Shown in pieces: positions 1 through 7,842 of a DNA stretch of 61,961 nt; position 1 is the stretch's first letter, and each line of letters opens with the position of its first letter. The DNA comes from Patescibacteria group bacterium (GTDB lineage Bacteria > Patescibacteriota > Patescibacteriia > UBA1558 > S5-K13). The position numbers were made by a program, and so were the translations under genes. Below the pieces are notes generated by a model. It did not search any database. It was not told the DNA's origin and was given only the letters and a program-made list of their open reading frames with translations. The stretch is taken from NCBI GenBank assembly GCA_028692545.1, contig JAQUXC010000006.1:1-61961 (forward strand), written 5' to 3'.

Positions 1-1029
1 AATATAGGATATATATCTATGAATTGTTCTAATACTAATACATGTGATGACAATAATTACAAGGTATCAACAGATTGGATTCCAAAATCAGCAAGACCAT
101 CATCTGGTTCAACAGGTGGAGGATGGAATGGTTCTACAATAGTTACACCACCAACTATACCAACATATTCTACAACTGTTACACCAGCAAATGGTGGAAC
201 ACTTAATTATACATTTACTGATAATTCTAGTATTACTGTTGTAGTACCAGCTAATACTGTAATATCTAATACCACTATTACTGTAAGCGAAGGGTCATTA
301 AGTACTGATAATACACCAAATAGTAGTACTGGTGCATTTATGATTGGTAATAGTATATTTAATATATCAGCAATTGATATTAATAATAGTTCTATTACAT
401 CATTTACTAATAATCTAACTATATCAATAACATTATCTAGTATTCCATCTGATACATCTAATCTAGGAGTATATTATTATGATACAACACTTGATAGCTG
501 GATATTAGTAGAAAATGCTGTATTTGATACAGTTACAAATAAAGTTGTGTTTACTGTAAATCATCTAACAAAGTTTGCAATATTTAACATTACTGGAGTA
601 CCAGATACTATAGATACAAATGATGTAGAAAGTAGTATTCCACAATCATTCTGGACTACAGGTAAGTGGGTAAAGACAGAGGATAGAAGTACTGTGTACT
701 TTGTAGATAGTAATAATGATAGACATGCATATCCAAATGAAAGTATATGGTATTCATATTTTGATAATGATTTTTCATTTGTTTCTACAATAACTAAAGA
801 AGAACTAGCTACTTATACACTAGGAAAGAATGTTCCATATAATACTGGTATACTATTTAAAATACCAACAGTAGCTAAAGTATATCTAGTAGGAGTAAAT
901 GGACTTATACAATGGATAAAGACAGAAGAAAAAGCAATAGAACTATATGGAGCTAATTGGAATAAGTTAGTTCATGATTTACCAGATGAATTCTTTGGGG
1001 ATTATACTGAAGGAGAAGAGATTGAATAA
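1..1029 (+). CDS. Secreted/surface protein with Patescibacteria-type repeat module (5' partial)
   Basis: The frame is open to the left edge, so the real start lies outside the window. The first internal ATG is at 19. The visible 342 residues hold a Ser/Thr/Asn-rich linker. An Ig-like beta domain follows at about residues 45-195 (counting from the ATG at 19) and ends in NHLTKFAIF, the usual end of surface adhesin-like domains. The C-terminal module at about 215-330 contains paired W-[IV]-K-T-E motifs, VYFVDSNNDRHAYPNE and a closing PDEFFGDYTEG; it recurs in large extracellular proteins of Patescibacteria. No enzyme motif is visible. It probably acts outside the cell as an envelope or attachment protein. 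The neighbouring gene is also exported. Assignment of the module is from recall of the family; the exact role is unknown. Confidence 0.72.
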   Translation, partial: NIGYISMNCSNTNTCDDNNYKVSTDWIPKSARPSSGSTGGGWNGSTIVTPPTIPTYSTTVTPANGGTLNYTFTDNSSITVVVPANTVISNTTITVSEGSLSTDNTPNSSTGAFMIGNSIFNISAIDINNSSITSFTNNLTISITLSSIPSDTSNLGVYYYDTTLDSWILVENAVFDTVTNKVVFTVNHLTKFAIFNITGVPDTIDTNDVESSIPQSFWTTGKWVKTEDRSTVYFVDSNNDRHAYPNESIWYSYFDNDFSFVSTITKEELATYTLGKNVPYNTGILFKIPTVAKVYLVGVNGLIQWIKTEEKAIELYGANWNKLVHDLPDEFFGDYTEGEEIE

Positions 1030-1059
1030 TACCACCTCTGTATATAATTTATAATTGTT

Positions 1060-1081
1060 GCGGGATCCCGCTTCGCGGGAT
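1060..1081. repeat. GC-rich hairpin repeat (CCCGCTTCGCGGG core)
   Basis: ATCCCGC at 1065-1071 pairs with GCGGGAT at 1075-1081 around a TTC loop, and the left half is itself palindromic. It sits just after the stop of the surface gene and contrasts sharply with AT-rich surroundings. The same CCGCTTCGCGG core forms the terminator stem at 23054-23080 and a related hairpin lies at 2351-2370, so this is one member of a dispersed family. It may double as a terminator, although no clean U-tract follows. Confidence 0.6.
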
Positions 1082-1160
1082 AGTATAATTGCGTAATAGA
1101 TTAATTGATTAATTAACAAATATATATAATTTAAAATAAATAAATAATAATAAATAATTA

Positions 1161-1200
1161 ATTCAGCTGATAGCTAATTACTAAGAGCTGAAAGCTAAAT
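1161..1200. repeat. Degenerate AGCTGATAGCTAA-type spacer repeat
   Basis: This short stretch is built from imperfect iterations of AGCTGATAGCTAA and AGAGCTGAAAGCTAA directly before a gene start. Similar text lies at about 19410-19445, 35747-35816 and 50290-50325. No Shine-Dalgarno sequence is present, so the repeat occupies the place where a ribosome binding site would be expected. Confidence 0.4.
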
Positions 1201-1202
1201 TT

Positions 1203-2048
1203 ATGAAAACAAAAAACATCTTAAAAAACATTTCATTTGCAGTACTAGTAATACTTATTACATTTAGTATTACAAAGGCAGGAGATCTATTTCCGAGTGG
1301 TACAAGTATATTACCAACATTCTATACACTAGGAGATATATACGACAAATTAACAGACAATACAACATCCGCAGATGAAGGAGATCATGATCTTACATCA
1401 TCAGCCACACCAGCATCTACATTTCATACACTAAAAGATATATATGAAGCAATACCAACTATTGATGCAGATAAAATGCTTACAACTGCAACATATATGG
1501 GTGTAACAGGGGCAATAGAAACAAAAACAATATCAAATACAACAGTAGAAATAGGTGGAGGATTTTATGATGCAACCAACTTAACCACCATAGATACAGA
1601 CCTATCAGAAGGTAATATACTATCAGGAGTAACTATATTTGGAGTAGGTGGAACTGCTTTATCAAATATGTTCAATGGTACGGGACAAGGAATAACAGGC
1701 GGAGCAACTTCAACAGGTGGAGTAGATGATTATAATAATGGAGGAGAACCACCAGCAAATAGATATGAAGCAACTTGGACACAATGTAATCTTGCAAATA
1801 CATATTGTGGAACAGGAGATAGTTTTGCACAAGCAAAGGACAACAATACAAATCTAATATGGGCACTACCATGTGCAGGAGTAGGATGTTCATCAAATAG
1901 TACAACAACAGCAACATATTATTCGTGGGATAATTCAGGTGTAGATAATGATGGAATGACCGCTCAAGAATTATGTTCAAGTTTAGGATTAGATTGGACC
2001 ACATCAGAAACAATTAATGCAAGCATATATAGATGGTTCTTATGGTAA
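1203..2048 (+). CDS. Secreted DUF1566-type (C-type-lectin-fold) protein, probable DGR target, frameshifted
   Basis: An N-terminal signal peptide (hydrophobic residues about 10-26, ending near TKAGD) is followed by two copies of a [FY]xTLxDIY motif (TFYTLGDIYDKL, TFHTLKDIYEAI) and a Gly-rich linker. From about residue 185 a DUF1566/Lcl-like region begins (ATWTQCNL, NTNLIWALPC, YYSWDNSG, AQELCSSLGLDW). Family members normally continue with DW-R-L-P-x-x-K-E-L-M. Here the frame breaks right after DW and ends in a spurious tail. The expected continuation, HQKQLMQAYIDGSYGNLEF, is intact in another frame at about 2001-2205. A loss of five bases after 1999 would explain the break, but a sequencing error is possible. 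The N-terminal layout resembles CPR retroelement-diversified surface proteins. Confidence 0.75.
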   Translation: MKTKNILKNISFAVLVILITFSITKAGDLFPSGTSILPTFYTLGDIYDKLTDNTTSADEGDHDLTSSATPASTFHTLKDIYEAIPTIDADKMLTTATYMGVTGAIETKTISNTTVEIGGGFYDATNLTTIDTDLSEGNILSGVTIFGVGGTALSNMFNGTGQGITGGATSTGGVDDYNNGGEPPANRYEATWTQCNLANTYCGTGDSFAQAKDNNTNLIWALPCAGVGCSSNSTTTATYYSWDNSGVDNDGMTAQELCSSLGLDWTTSETINASIYRWFLW

Positions 2049-2205
2049 TCTTGAATTTCCCGGTACAGGTGACAATTACTGGTCTGCTACGGCGTTTTCG
2101 GACTACACTGACTTTGCCTGGTACGTCCGTTTAGGGTACGGGAACACGGACGTCAACGGTAAGGGTGGGGCCGGCAGAGTTCGTTGCGTTCGCTTGGCAA
2201 ATTAA
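2017..2205 (+). pseudogene. C-terminal half of the DUF1566 protein in the shifted frame
   Basis: This frame carries the rest of the preceding protein: LMQAYIDGSYGNLEF, then NYWSAT, AWYVRLGYGN and the closing RVRCVRL that ends DUF1566 domains. Open reading extends upstream to about 2001, so the ATG at 2017 is an internal methionine (LMQAY) and not a start. Without the frameshift the protein would be about 335 residues. Base use changes abruptly here, with GCC, GTC, CGT, CGC, GGG and ACG codons that the rest of the window avoids. Confidence 0.7.
2055..2202 (+). other. Candidate DGR variable region (VR)
   Basis: This is a GC-rich island in an AT-rich gene, at the 3' end of a C-type-lectin-fold (DUF1566) gene, which is where DGR variable regions sit. 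Residues that vary in such targets are those whose codons would be AAC or AAT in a template repeat. Here those positions read as Tyr, Asp, Gly, Arg, Val and Leu codons (GACTAC, TACGTCCGT, GGGTAC, GACGTC, GGTGGGGCCGGC) among fixed GCC-TGG and GTTCGTTGCGTTCGC segments. That pattern is expected from adenine-specific mutagenesis. No template repeat or reverse transcriptase is visible in the window, so it would be a remote target. The bounds are approximate. Confidence 0.6.
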
Positions 2206-2305
2206 TCACGTGAGATAGGCATATTAAAACCTCATATCATTGTTTATCTTTGTATAATGTTAAAATATCAGTATATTAACAATTAAATTATCTCACGGGA
2301 TTAAT
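2201..2305. repeat. 17-bp inverted repeat immediately after the variable region
   Basis: ATTAATCACGTGAGATA (2201-2217, starting inside the stop codon region) is matched by its reverse complement at 2289-2305 with one mismatch. A second short pair, ATTGTT and AACAAT, nests inside. The enclosed 71 bp is plain AT-rich DNA. In characterised DGRs a hairpin or cruciform just downstream of the variable region aids retrohoming; this element is in the right place but has a much larger loop. It could also be a large-loop terminator. Confidence 0.55.
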
Positions 2306-2350
2306 ATTTGATTATTTGATGATTTGGATTATTTGATTATTTATTTATTT

Positions 2351-2370
2351 CATCCCGCTAGAGCGGGATG
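2351..2370. repeat. CATCCCGCT hairpin repeat
   Basis: CATCCCGCT and AGCGGGATG form a 9-bp perfect stem around AG. It shares the CCCGC core of the element at 1060-1081. The remaining bases from 2306 to 2528 are AT-rich spacer in which I see nothing else. Confidence 0.55.
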
Positions 2371-2528
2371 AAAAATTTAAATTTTATGGCTCAATATGAT
2401 CATTTACAGATTTTTAGATCTTCATACAAATTAATTATATAAATTAAAAAGAACATTATTTATTGATTTCTTTTTATGTTATACAATATAATTATATAGT
2501 TTAATGATTTAAAATATAATATAAATTT

Positions 2529-2924
2529 ATGTCTATTTTGCAAGAATTTAAGCAGTTCGCTATAAAAGGTAATGTTATGGATATGGCAGTTGGTGTAATT
2601 ATAGGAGCTGCATTTGGAAAAATTGTAAGCTCTCTTGTTTCTGATATTATAATGCCACCTATTGGAGTGTTGCTTGGAGGAATAAATTTTTCCAATTTAG
2701 CAATTACATTAAAAAATGAGACTGAATTGGCAACTCCAATAACACTAAATTATGGACTGTTTATAAATACAATTATTGATTTTGTGATAGTGGCATTTTC
2801 TATTTTTATAGTTGTAAAACAAATTAATAAGTTAAAGAAAAAACAAGAAGAAAAAATACCTGGACCTAGTGAAGAAATTTTAATATTAAGAGAAATTAGA
2901 GATAATTTAAAAAATAAAATATAA
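2529..2924 (+). CDS. mscL: Large-conductance mechanosensitive channel MscL
   Basis: MscL is the membrane safety valve that opens under hypo-osmotic tension. The N-terminus reads [27 protein letters not shown], the family signature: an amphipathic helix followed by the pore-lining first membrane helix with its Gly/Ala pattern. PPIGVLLGG follows, then a periplasmic loop, a second membrane helix at about residues 75-100 ([18 protein letters not shown]) and a charged cytoplasmic helix with the conserved [15 protein letters not shown]. The length (131) is normal. It stands alone between AT-rich spacers and has no Shine-Dalgarno sequence. Confidence 0.96.
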   Translation: MSILQEFKQFAIKGNVMDMAVGVIIGAAFGKIVSSLVSDIIMPPIGVLLGGINFSNLAITLKNETELATPITLNYGLFINTIIDFVIVAFSIFIVVKQINKLKKKQEEKIPGPSEEILILREIRDNLKNKI

Positions 2925-3100
2925 TTTATTTTTTTGAACTCAAAAAAATATAAAAACAAATAATTATAAAAATATTTAAATTTAATGACCTAATATTTGT
3001 TTTTTGTCAACTCTTTAAATTATCATAAAAATTGAGTATAATTATATCTATAATATGCTTTAATTTAGCTATTTTTACTTATTTATAAACCTTTAAAATT

Positions 3101-4579
3101 ATGGAAGATAAGCAACCTATAAATCCTAGTGACGAGTACAAAATCAGAATAGAGAAATTAAAAAAATTAAAAGAAGTTGGTATAAATCCCTATCCAGCTA
3201 TTTCAAAAAAAACTCATACAATCAATGAAGTTTTTTCTAATTTTGAACAATTTGAAAATGATAAAAAGCATATTTTTTTGACAGGCAGACTTAGAAGCAA
3301 AAGATCTCATGGAAATCTTTCATTTTGTCAGTTGCAAGATGATTCAGGATCAATACAATTGGCTTTTTCAAAAAAAGAAATTGGAGCAGATGAATATAAA
3401 AATTTTGAAAAATTAATAGATGTAGCAGATTTTATAGAAGTAAAAGGTGAATGTTTTGTCACACATAAAGGTGAAAAAAGTTTGATGGTAAAAGAGTGGA
3501 CCTTACTTACAAAAACACTAAGACCTCTTCCTGAGAAATGGCACGGATTCAAAGATGAAGAAGAAAGACTTAGAAAAAGATATCTTGATATTTTGTGTAA
3601 TACAGAAATAAAAGATATGTTTGTAAAAAGATCCAAGTTTTGGAATTCAATAAGAAAATTTTTATTGGACCGTGGATTTTTAGAAGTTGAAACTCCAGTT
3701 TTGGAAATTACAACTGGTGGTGCAGATGCAAAACCATTTATTACTCATCACAATGCGCTTGATGTAGATGTGTTTCTTCGTATTTCAACTGGAGAATTAT
3801 GGCAAAAACAGCTTATGGTTGCTGGATATGAAAAAACATTTGAAATAGGAAGACAATTTAGAAATGAAGGAATGGACAGTGAGCATTTACAAGATTATAC
3901 ACAGATGGAATTTTATTGGGCTTATGCTGATTATAAAATGGGAATGGAACTTGTAGAAGAATTGTACAAATATGTAGCTCAAGAAACTTTTGGAACTTTG
4001 AAATTTCACACAAGAGGATTTGATATAGACTTGGGAAAAAAATGGGAAATTTATGATTATCGTGAAACTGTAAAAAAAATTACTGGTATTGATATTTTGA
4101 AGTCTGATCAAAAGGAAATAGAAAAAAAGTTAAAAGAATTAAAAATAGATTATGATAAAGATGGTTTCAATATTACAAGAGCTATAGATAATTTATGGAA
4201 ATATTGTAGAAAGCAAATTGCTGGTCCTGGATTTTTAGTAAATATTCCAGAAGTAGTTTCTCCACTTGCAAAGAAGTTGGATGCTGATCCAAAGCTTACT
4301 CAAAGATTTCAGCCAATAATTGGAGGTTCTGAGCTTGGAAATGGCTATAGTGAGTTAAATGATCCAATTGATCAAGCAGAGAGGTTTCAGAGGCAAGAAA
4401 AGCTTAGAGATGAAGGTGATGACGAAGCTCAAATGTATGACAAGGAGTTTGTAGAGGCGCTTGAGCATGGAATGCCACCTACGTGTGGATTTGGGCTAAG
4501 TGAAAGAGTATTTTCATTTTTGCTAGATAAATCCATTAGAGAGTGTCAGATTTTTCCACTTATGAAGCCGAAAGATTAG
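3101..4579 (+). CDS. lysS: Lysyl-tRNA synthetase, class II
   Basis: It charges tRNA-Lys. An N-terminal OB-fold anticodon-binding domain (about residues 50-150, LTGRLRSKRSHGNLSFCQLQD) precedes the class II core. Motif 2 is GRQFRNEGMDSEHLQDYTQME near residue 260, and motif 3 is the GFGLSERVFSFLL segment near residue 465. That last segment has Ser-Glu-Arg where G-x-D-R is usual; Arg is kept. The length (492) is normal. There is no Shine-Dalgarno sequence before the ATG. It starts a run of plus-strand genes (cyclophilin, serS, alr, ftsQ) separated by short spacers. Confidence 0.96.
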   Translation: MEDKQPINPSDEYKIRIEKLKKLKEVGINPYPAISKKTHTINEVFSNFEQFENDKKHIFLTGRLRSKRSHGNLSFCQLQDDSGSIQLAFSKKEIGADEYKNFEKLIDVADFIEVKGECFVTHKGEKSLMVKEWTLLTKTLRPLPEKWHGFKDEEERLRKRYLDILCNTEIKDMFVKRSKFWNSIRKFLLDRGFLEVETPVLEITTGGADAKPFITHHNALDVDVFLRISTGELWQKQLMVAGYEKTFEIGRQFRNEGMDSEHLQDYTQMEFYWAYADYKMGMELVEELYKYVAQETFGTLKFHTRGFDIDLGKKWEIYDYRETVKKITGIDILKSDQKEIEKKLKELKIDYDKDGFNITRAIDNLWKYCRKQIAGPGFLVNIPEVVSPLAKKLDADPKLTQRFQPIIGGSELGNGYSELNDPIDQAERFQRQEKLRDEGDDEAQMYDKEFVEALEHGMPPTCGFGLSERVFSFLLDKSIRECQIFPLMKPKD

Positions 4580-4590
4580 TTTTGAATTAT

Positions 4591-4618
4591 GCCTGCCTGT
4601 CCGGTAGGCAGGGTAGGC
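4591..4618. repeat. CCTGCCT...AGGCAGG hairpin repeat
   Basis: CCTGCCT (4592-4598) and AGGCAGG (4606-4612) pair around GTCCGGT, with a partial second GTAGGC after it. A degraded relative, CTACCTACCGGACAGCGG, occurs near 34408-34425. It is a dispersed palindromic element between lysS and the cyclophilin gene and may end the lysS transcript. Confidence 0.55.
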
Positions 4619-4669
4619 AAGAATTTTTAATTTCGAATAAATTTTAATTATTTAATTTTTTAAATAGAT

Positions 4670-5353
4670 ATGAAAAAAATAATTGTATTATCATTGTTTT
4701 TATTAATTTTTTTGTCTGGATGTAATAAGGTTAATAATGAAGAAAAATTAAACAAAAATAATATCGAAGAAAAACAAGTTAATAATTTACAAAGTGATAA
4801 TATTATAATAGAAGAACAAAATACACCATCTTCAACAACAAAAATAATTGATAAAAAAGAAAATATGAAAATTGTAATGAAAACAAATAAAGGAAATATA
4901 GAATTGGAGCTCTATAAAGATAAAGCACCGATTACTGTAGAAAATTTTGTTAAATTAATAAATGAAAGATTTTATAATAACATAAAATTTCATAGAGTGA
5001 TTCCTGATTTTATGATTCAAACTGGAGATCCTGCTACTCGTGGTGTAGAAGGAAAAGATTTTACCTATGATCCATACAACAATCCAAACAATTTACCAAT
5101 CGCAGGTACTGGCGGTCCAGGATATAAATTTGAAGATGAGTTTAATAAAGATTTATTATTTGATCGTCCAGGAAGACTTGCAATGGCAAACTCAGGACCA
5201 AATACAAATGGATCTCAAATTTTTATAACTCATGTGCCAACTGATTGGTTAAATGGAAAACATACAATTTTTGGACAAGTAATAAATGGTCAAGACATAG
5301 TAAATTCAATTACACAAGGTGATTATATTGTTAACATCAATGTTGAAAAATAA
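4670..5353 (+). CDS. Cyclophilin-type peptidyl-prolyl isomerase, lipoprotein
   Basis: The N-terminus is a lipoprotein signal peptide with lipobox LSGC (Cys at about residue 18), so the mature protein should be anchored on the outer face of the cytoplasmic membrane. A charged Asn/Lys/Glu linker leads to a cyclophilin domain from about residue 65: NKGNIELELY, APITVENFVKL, FHRVIPDFMIQTGD (catalytic Arg), then GPNTNGSQIFITHVPTDWLNGKHTIFG. It should assist folding of exported proteins. It lies between lysS and serS without a Shine-Dalgarno sequence. Confidence 0.93.
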   Translation: MKKIIVLSLFLLIFLSGCNKVNNEEKLNKNNIEEKQVNNLQSDNIIIEEQNTPSSTTKIIDKKENMKIVMKTNKGNIELELYKDKAPITVENFVKLINERFYNNIKFHRVIPDFMIQTGDPATRGVEGKDFTYDPYNNPNNLPIAGTGGPGYKFEDEFNKDLLFDRPGRLAMANSGPNTNGSQIFITHVPTDWLNGKHTIFGQVINGQDIVNSITQGDYIVNINVEK

Positions 5354-5412
5354 TTTTTGTCTATATTATAGAAACTTTATAACTTTCAACTTTAAACTTA
5401 ATACTTAATATT

Positions 5413-6657
5413 ATGTTAGACATAAACAAAATAAGAGAAAACAAAGAAGAAATAAAAAAAGCACTTTTAAAAAGAATGGATAATGTTGATTTGGATTTTA
5501 TTTTAGAATTAGATGATAAAAGAAAAAAATTAATTTCTTGTATAGATGAATTTAAAGCTGAGAGAAATAAATTTTCAAAGACAAAGCCAAGTCAAGAAAT
5601 TATAGAAAATATGAAATCTCTTGGAGAAAAGATAAAAGGTTTGGAAGAAAATTTAGAAGAAATAGAAAATGAATTCAAAGATAGATTATCATCACTTCCA
5701 AACATTCCGGCTGACGATGTTTCTTCTGGTGGAAAAGAAAATAATAAAGTTATTTATACATATGGAAAAAAATCAAAATTAGATTTTGAAATAAAGAATC
5801 ATATAGATTTAGCTTCTTCTTTAGACCTGATAGATTATGAAAGAGCCACAAAAATGTCTGGATCAGGTTTTTGGGCTTATAAGGGTAATGGTGCTCTTTT
5901 GGAGTGGGCACTTTTAAATTATTTTAAAGATTTTCATGATAAAAATAAGTATTCATTTTTATTATTACCATATTTATTAAATAGAGAATCAGCTTATGCA
6001 TCTGGCCATTTGCCAAAATTTAAAGAGGATCTTTTTTGGACAGATGATGATAAATTATGTTTAAATGCAACTAGTGAAATGATGATTTTAAATTATCATA
6101 GAGATGAAATTATAGATTCAAAAGAACTTCCGCTTAAATACTATGCATATTCTCCATGTTTTAGAAAAGAAGCAGGGGCTTATAGGTCTGAGGAGAGGGG
6201 AATGATGAGAGGGCATCAATTCAATAAAATAGAAATGTTTCAATTTACTGAGCCAGAAAATTCGTGGCGTGCATTTGAGGAACTAAAAAGAAATGCAGAA
6301 AAAATGGTTGAAGGATTGGGATTACATTTTCAAACATCTCTTCTTGCAGCAGGGGATGCAAGTGCTGCAATGTCAAAAACTATAGATATAGAAATCTATT
6401 TTCCAAGTTTGAATATATATAAAGAGGTAAGTAGTGTTTCAAACGGATTAGATTATCAAGCTAGACGTGCAAATATTAGATTTTCAAAAAATGGTAAGAA
6501 AAATTTTGTTCATACATTAAATGCATCTGGTCTTGCAACAAGTAGATTATTACCAGCAATACTTGAACAAAATCAGATGAAGGATGGATCAGTTGTTATT
6601 CCAAAAGTTTTAAGAAAATATTTACCATTTAAAAAATTAACTCCAAAAATTAAATAG
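5413..6657 (+). CDS. serS: Seryl-tRNA synthetase
   Basis: It charges tRNA-Ser. The N-terminal antiparallel coiled-coil arm (about residues 1-105, Lys/Glu-rich, MLDINKIRENKEEIKKALLKR) binds the long variable arm of tRNA-Ser. The class II core carries motif 2 in SPCFRKEAGAYRSEERGMMRGHQFNKIEMF and motif 3 in NASGLATSRLLPAILEQNQ, both characteristic of SerRS. The length (414) is normal. The next gene, alr, begins 8 bases downstream, so the two are likely co-transcribed. Confidence 0.96.
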   Translation: MLDINKIRENKEEIKKALLKRMDNVDLDFILELDDKRKKLISCIDEFKAERNKFSKTKPSQEIIENMKSLGEKIKGLEENLEEIENEFKDRLSSLPNIPADDVSSGGKENNKVIYTYGKKSKLDFEIKNHIDLASSLDLIDYERATKMSGSGFWAYKGNGALLEWALLNYFKDFHDKNKYSFLLLPYLLNRESAYASGHLPKFKEDLFWTDDDKLCLNATSEMMILNYHRDEIIDSKELPLKYYAYSPCFRKEAGAYRSEERGMMRGHQFNKIEMFQFTEPENSWRAFEELKRNAEKMVEGLGLHFQTSLLAAGDASAAMSKTIDIEIYFPSLNIYKEVSSVSNGLDYQARRANIRFSKNGKKNFVHTLNASGLATSRLLPAILEQNQMKDGSVVIPKVLRKYLPFKKLTPKIK

Positions 6658-6664
6658 AATTGAA

Positions 6665-7828
6665 ATGGAATATCATAATTCTTGGATAGAAATATCTAGA
6701 AAAAATTTAGAATACAATATTAAAAGTCATAAAAAACTTTTAGACAAAAATGTAAAATTAATGGCTGTTGTAAAAAGTAATGCCTATGGTCATGGAATAG
6801 TTTTGATTTCAAAAATTTTGGATTCTATAAAAGAAGTTGACATTTTAGCTACTGTAAATTTAGAAGAAGCAATATTACTTAGAAAAAATAATATAAAAAA
6901 ACCAATCTTGGTTTTGAGTTATTATGGAATCACTGAAAATAGAGAGGTGTTTGCTGATCAAATAAAATTTGCAATAAAAAACAATATATCACTTATGGTT
7001 TATGATATGAGTGTTGTAAAGATTTTTGATGACATTGCTTCAAAATTAAAAAAGAGAGTAAAAATTCATATAAAAGTTGAAACTGGTATGGCAAGAGTAG
7101 GAGTAAAATATGAAGATGCAATAGATTTCATAAAAACTATCAAAAAATTAAAAAATATTGACATAAAAGGTTTGGCATCACATTTTGCCACAACAGAGGA
7201 GAGTAATCAATATTTTGCAAATTATCAACTAAATAATTTTAAAAGTTTAATTGATAATTTGGAAAAAGAAAAAATAAATATTCCTATAAAACATATGGCT
7301 GCAAGTGCGGCTATAAATATGTCAAAAAAAAATCATTTTGATGCTGTTAGGCTTGGAGTTTCTATGTATGGACTTTGGGCGTCAGAAGAAAACAAAAAAT
7401 TTATTAATAAGACAAATAATAGTTTCAAATTAAAACCAGTATTATCATGGAAAACAAAGCTATTTCAAATAAAAGATTTAAAAGCAGATGTACCAGTTGG
7501 CTATGGTTGTACATATAGAACAACAAGTAAAATTAAAATGGGGCTTATTCCTGTTGGATATTTTGAAGGATTGGATCGTAGATTTTCTAACAATGGGGAA
7601 GTATTAGTTAATGGTAAAATTTGTAATATAATAGGTAGAATTTGCATGAATATAGCCATGATAGATATTACTGGCTTAAAAGCTAAAGTGGGAGATGAGG
7701 TTGTAATAATAGGAAAGCAAGGTAAAAATATTTTAGATTTAGAATATCTGTCAAAAAAAATAGATACTATAAATTATGAGTTGGTTACAAGATTAAATTC
7801 AGAAATTCCAAGAATAATTATTGATTAA
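6665..7828 (+). CDS. alr: Alanine racemase
   Basis: A PLP enzyme that interconverts L- and D-alanine for peptidoglycan. The PLP lysine lies in AVVKSNAYGHG near residue 38. Further signatures are the KVETGMARVGV segment, SHFATTEE, the AAIN-x-S segment, RLGVSMYGL and, in the C-terminal beta domain, VPVGYGCTYRT (catalytic Tyr) and GRICMNIAMID. Length 387. It follows serS by 8 bases and precedes ftsQ by 15, which groups wall synthesis with division. Confidence 0.95.
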   Translation: MEYHNSWIEISRKNLEYNIKSHKKLLDKNVKLMAVVKSNAYGHGIVLISKILDSIKEVDILATVNLEEAILLRKNNIKKPILVLSYYGITENREVFADQIKFAIKNNISLMVYDMSVVKIFDDIASKLKKRVKIHIKVETGMARVGVKYEDAIDFIKTIKKLKNIDIKGLASHFATTEESNQYFANYQLNNFKSLIDNLEKEKINIPIKHMAASAAINMSKKNHFDAVRLGVSMYGLWASEENKKFINKTNNSFKLKPVLSWKTKLFQIKDLKADVPVGYGCTYRTTSKIKMGLIPVGYFEGLDRRFSNNGEVLVNGKICNIIGRICMNIAMIDITGLKAKVGDEVVIIGKQGKNILDLEYLSKKIDTINYELVTRLNSEIPRIIID

Positions 7829-7842
7829 AAATTTATATTAAT

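Noticed and set aside
2930-2960. AT-only hairpin TATTTTTTTGA/TCAAAAAAATA after mscL as a terminator
   Set aside because: The stem is pure A-T apart from two pairs, so it is indistinguishable from chance in such AT-rich DNA.
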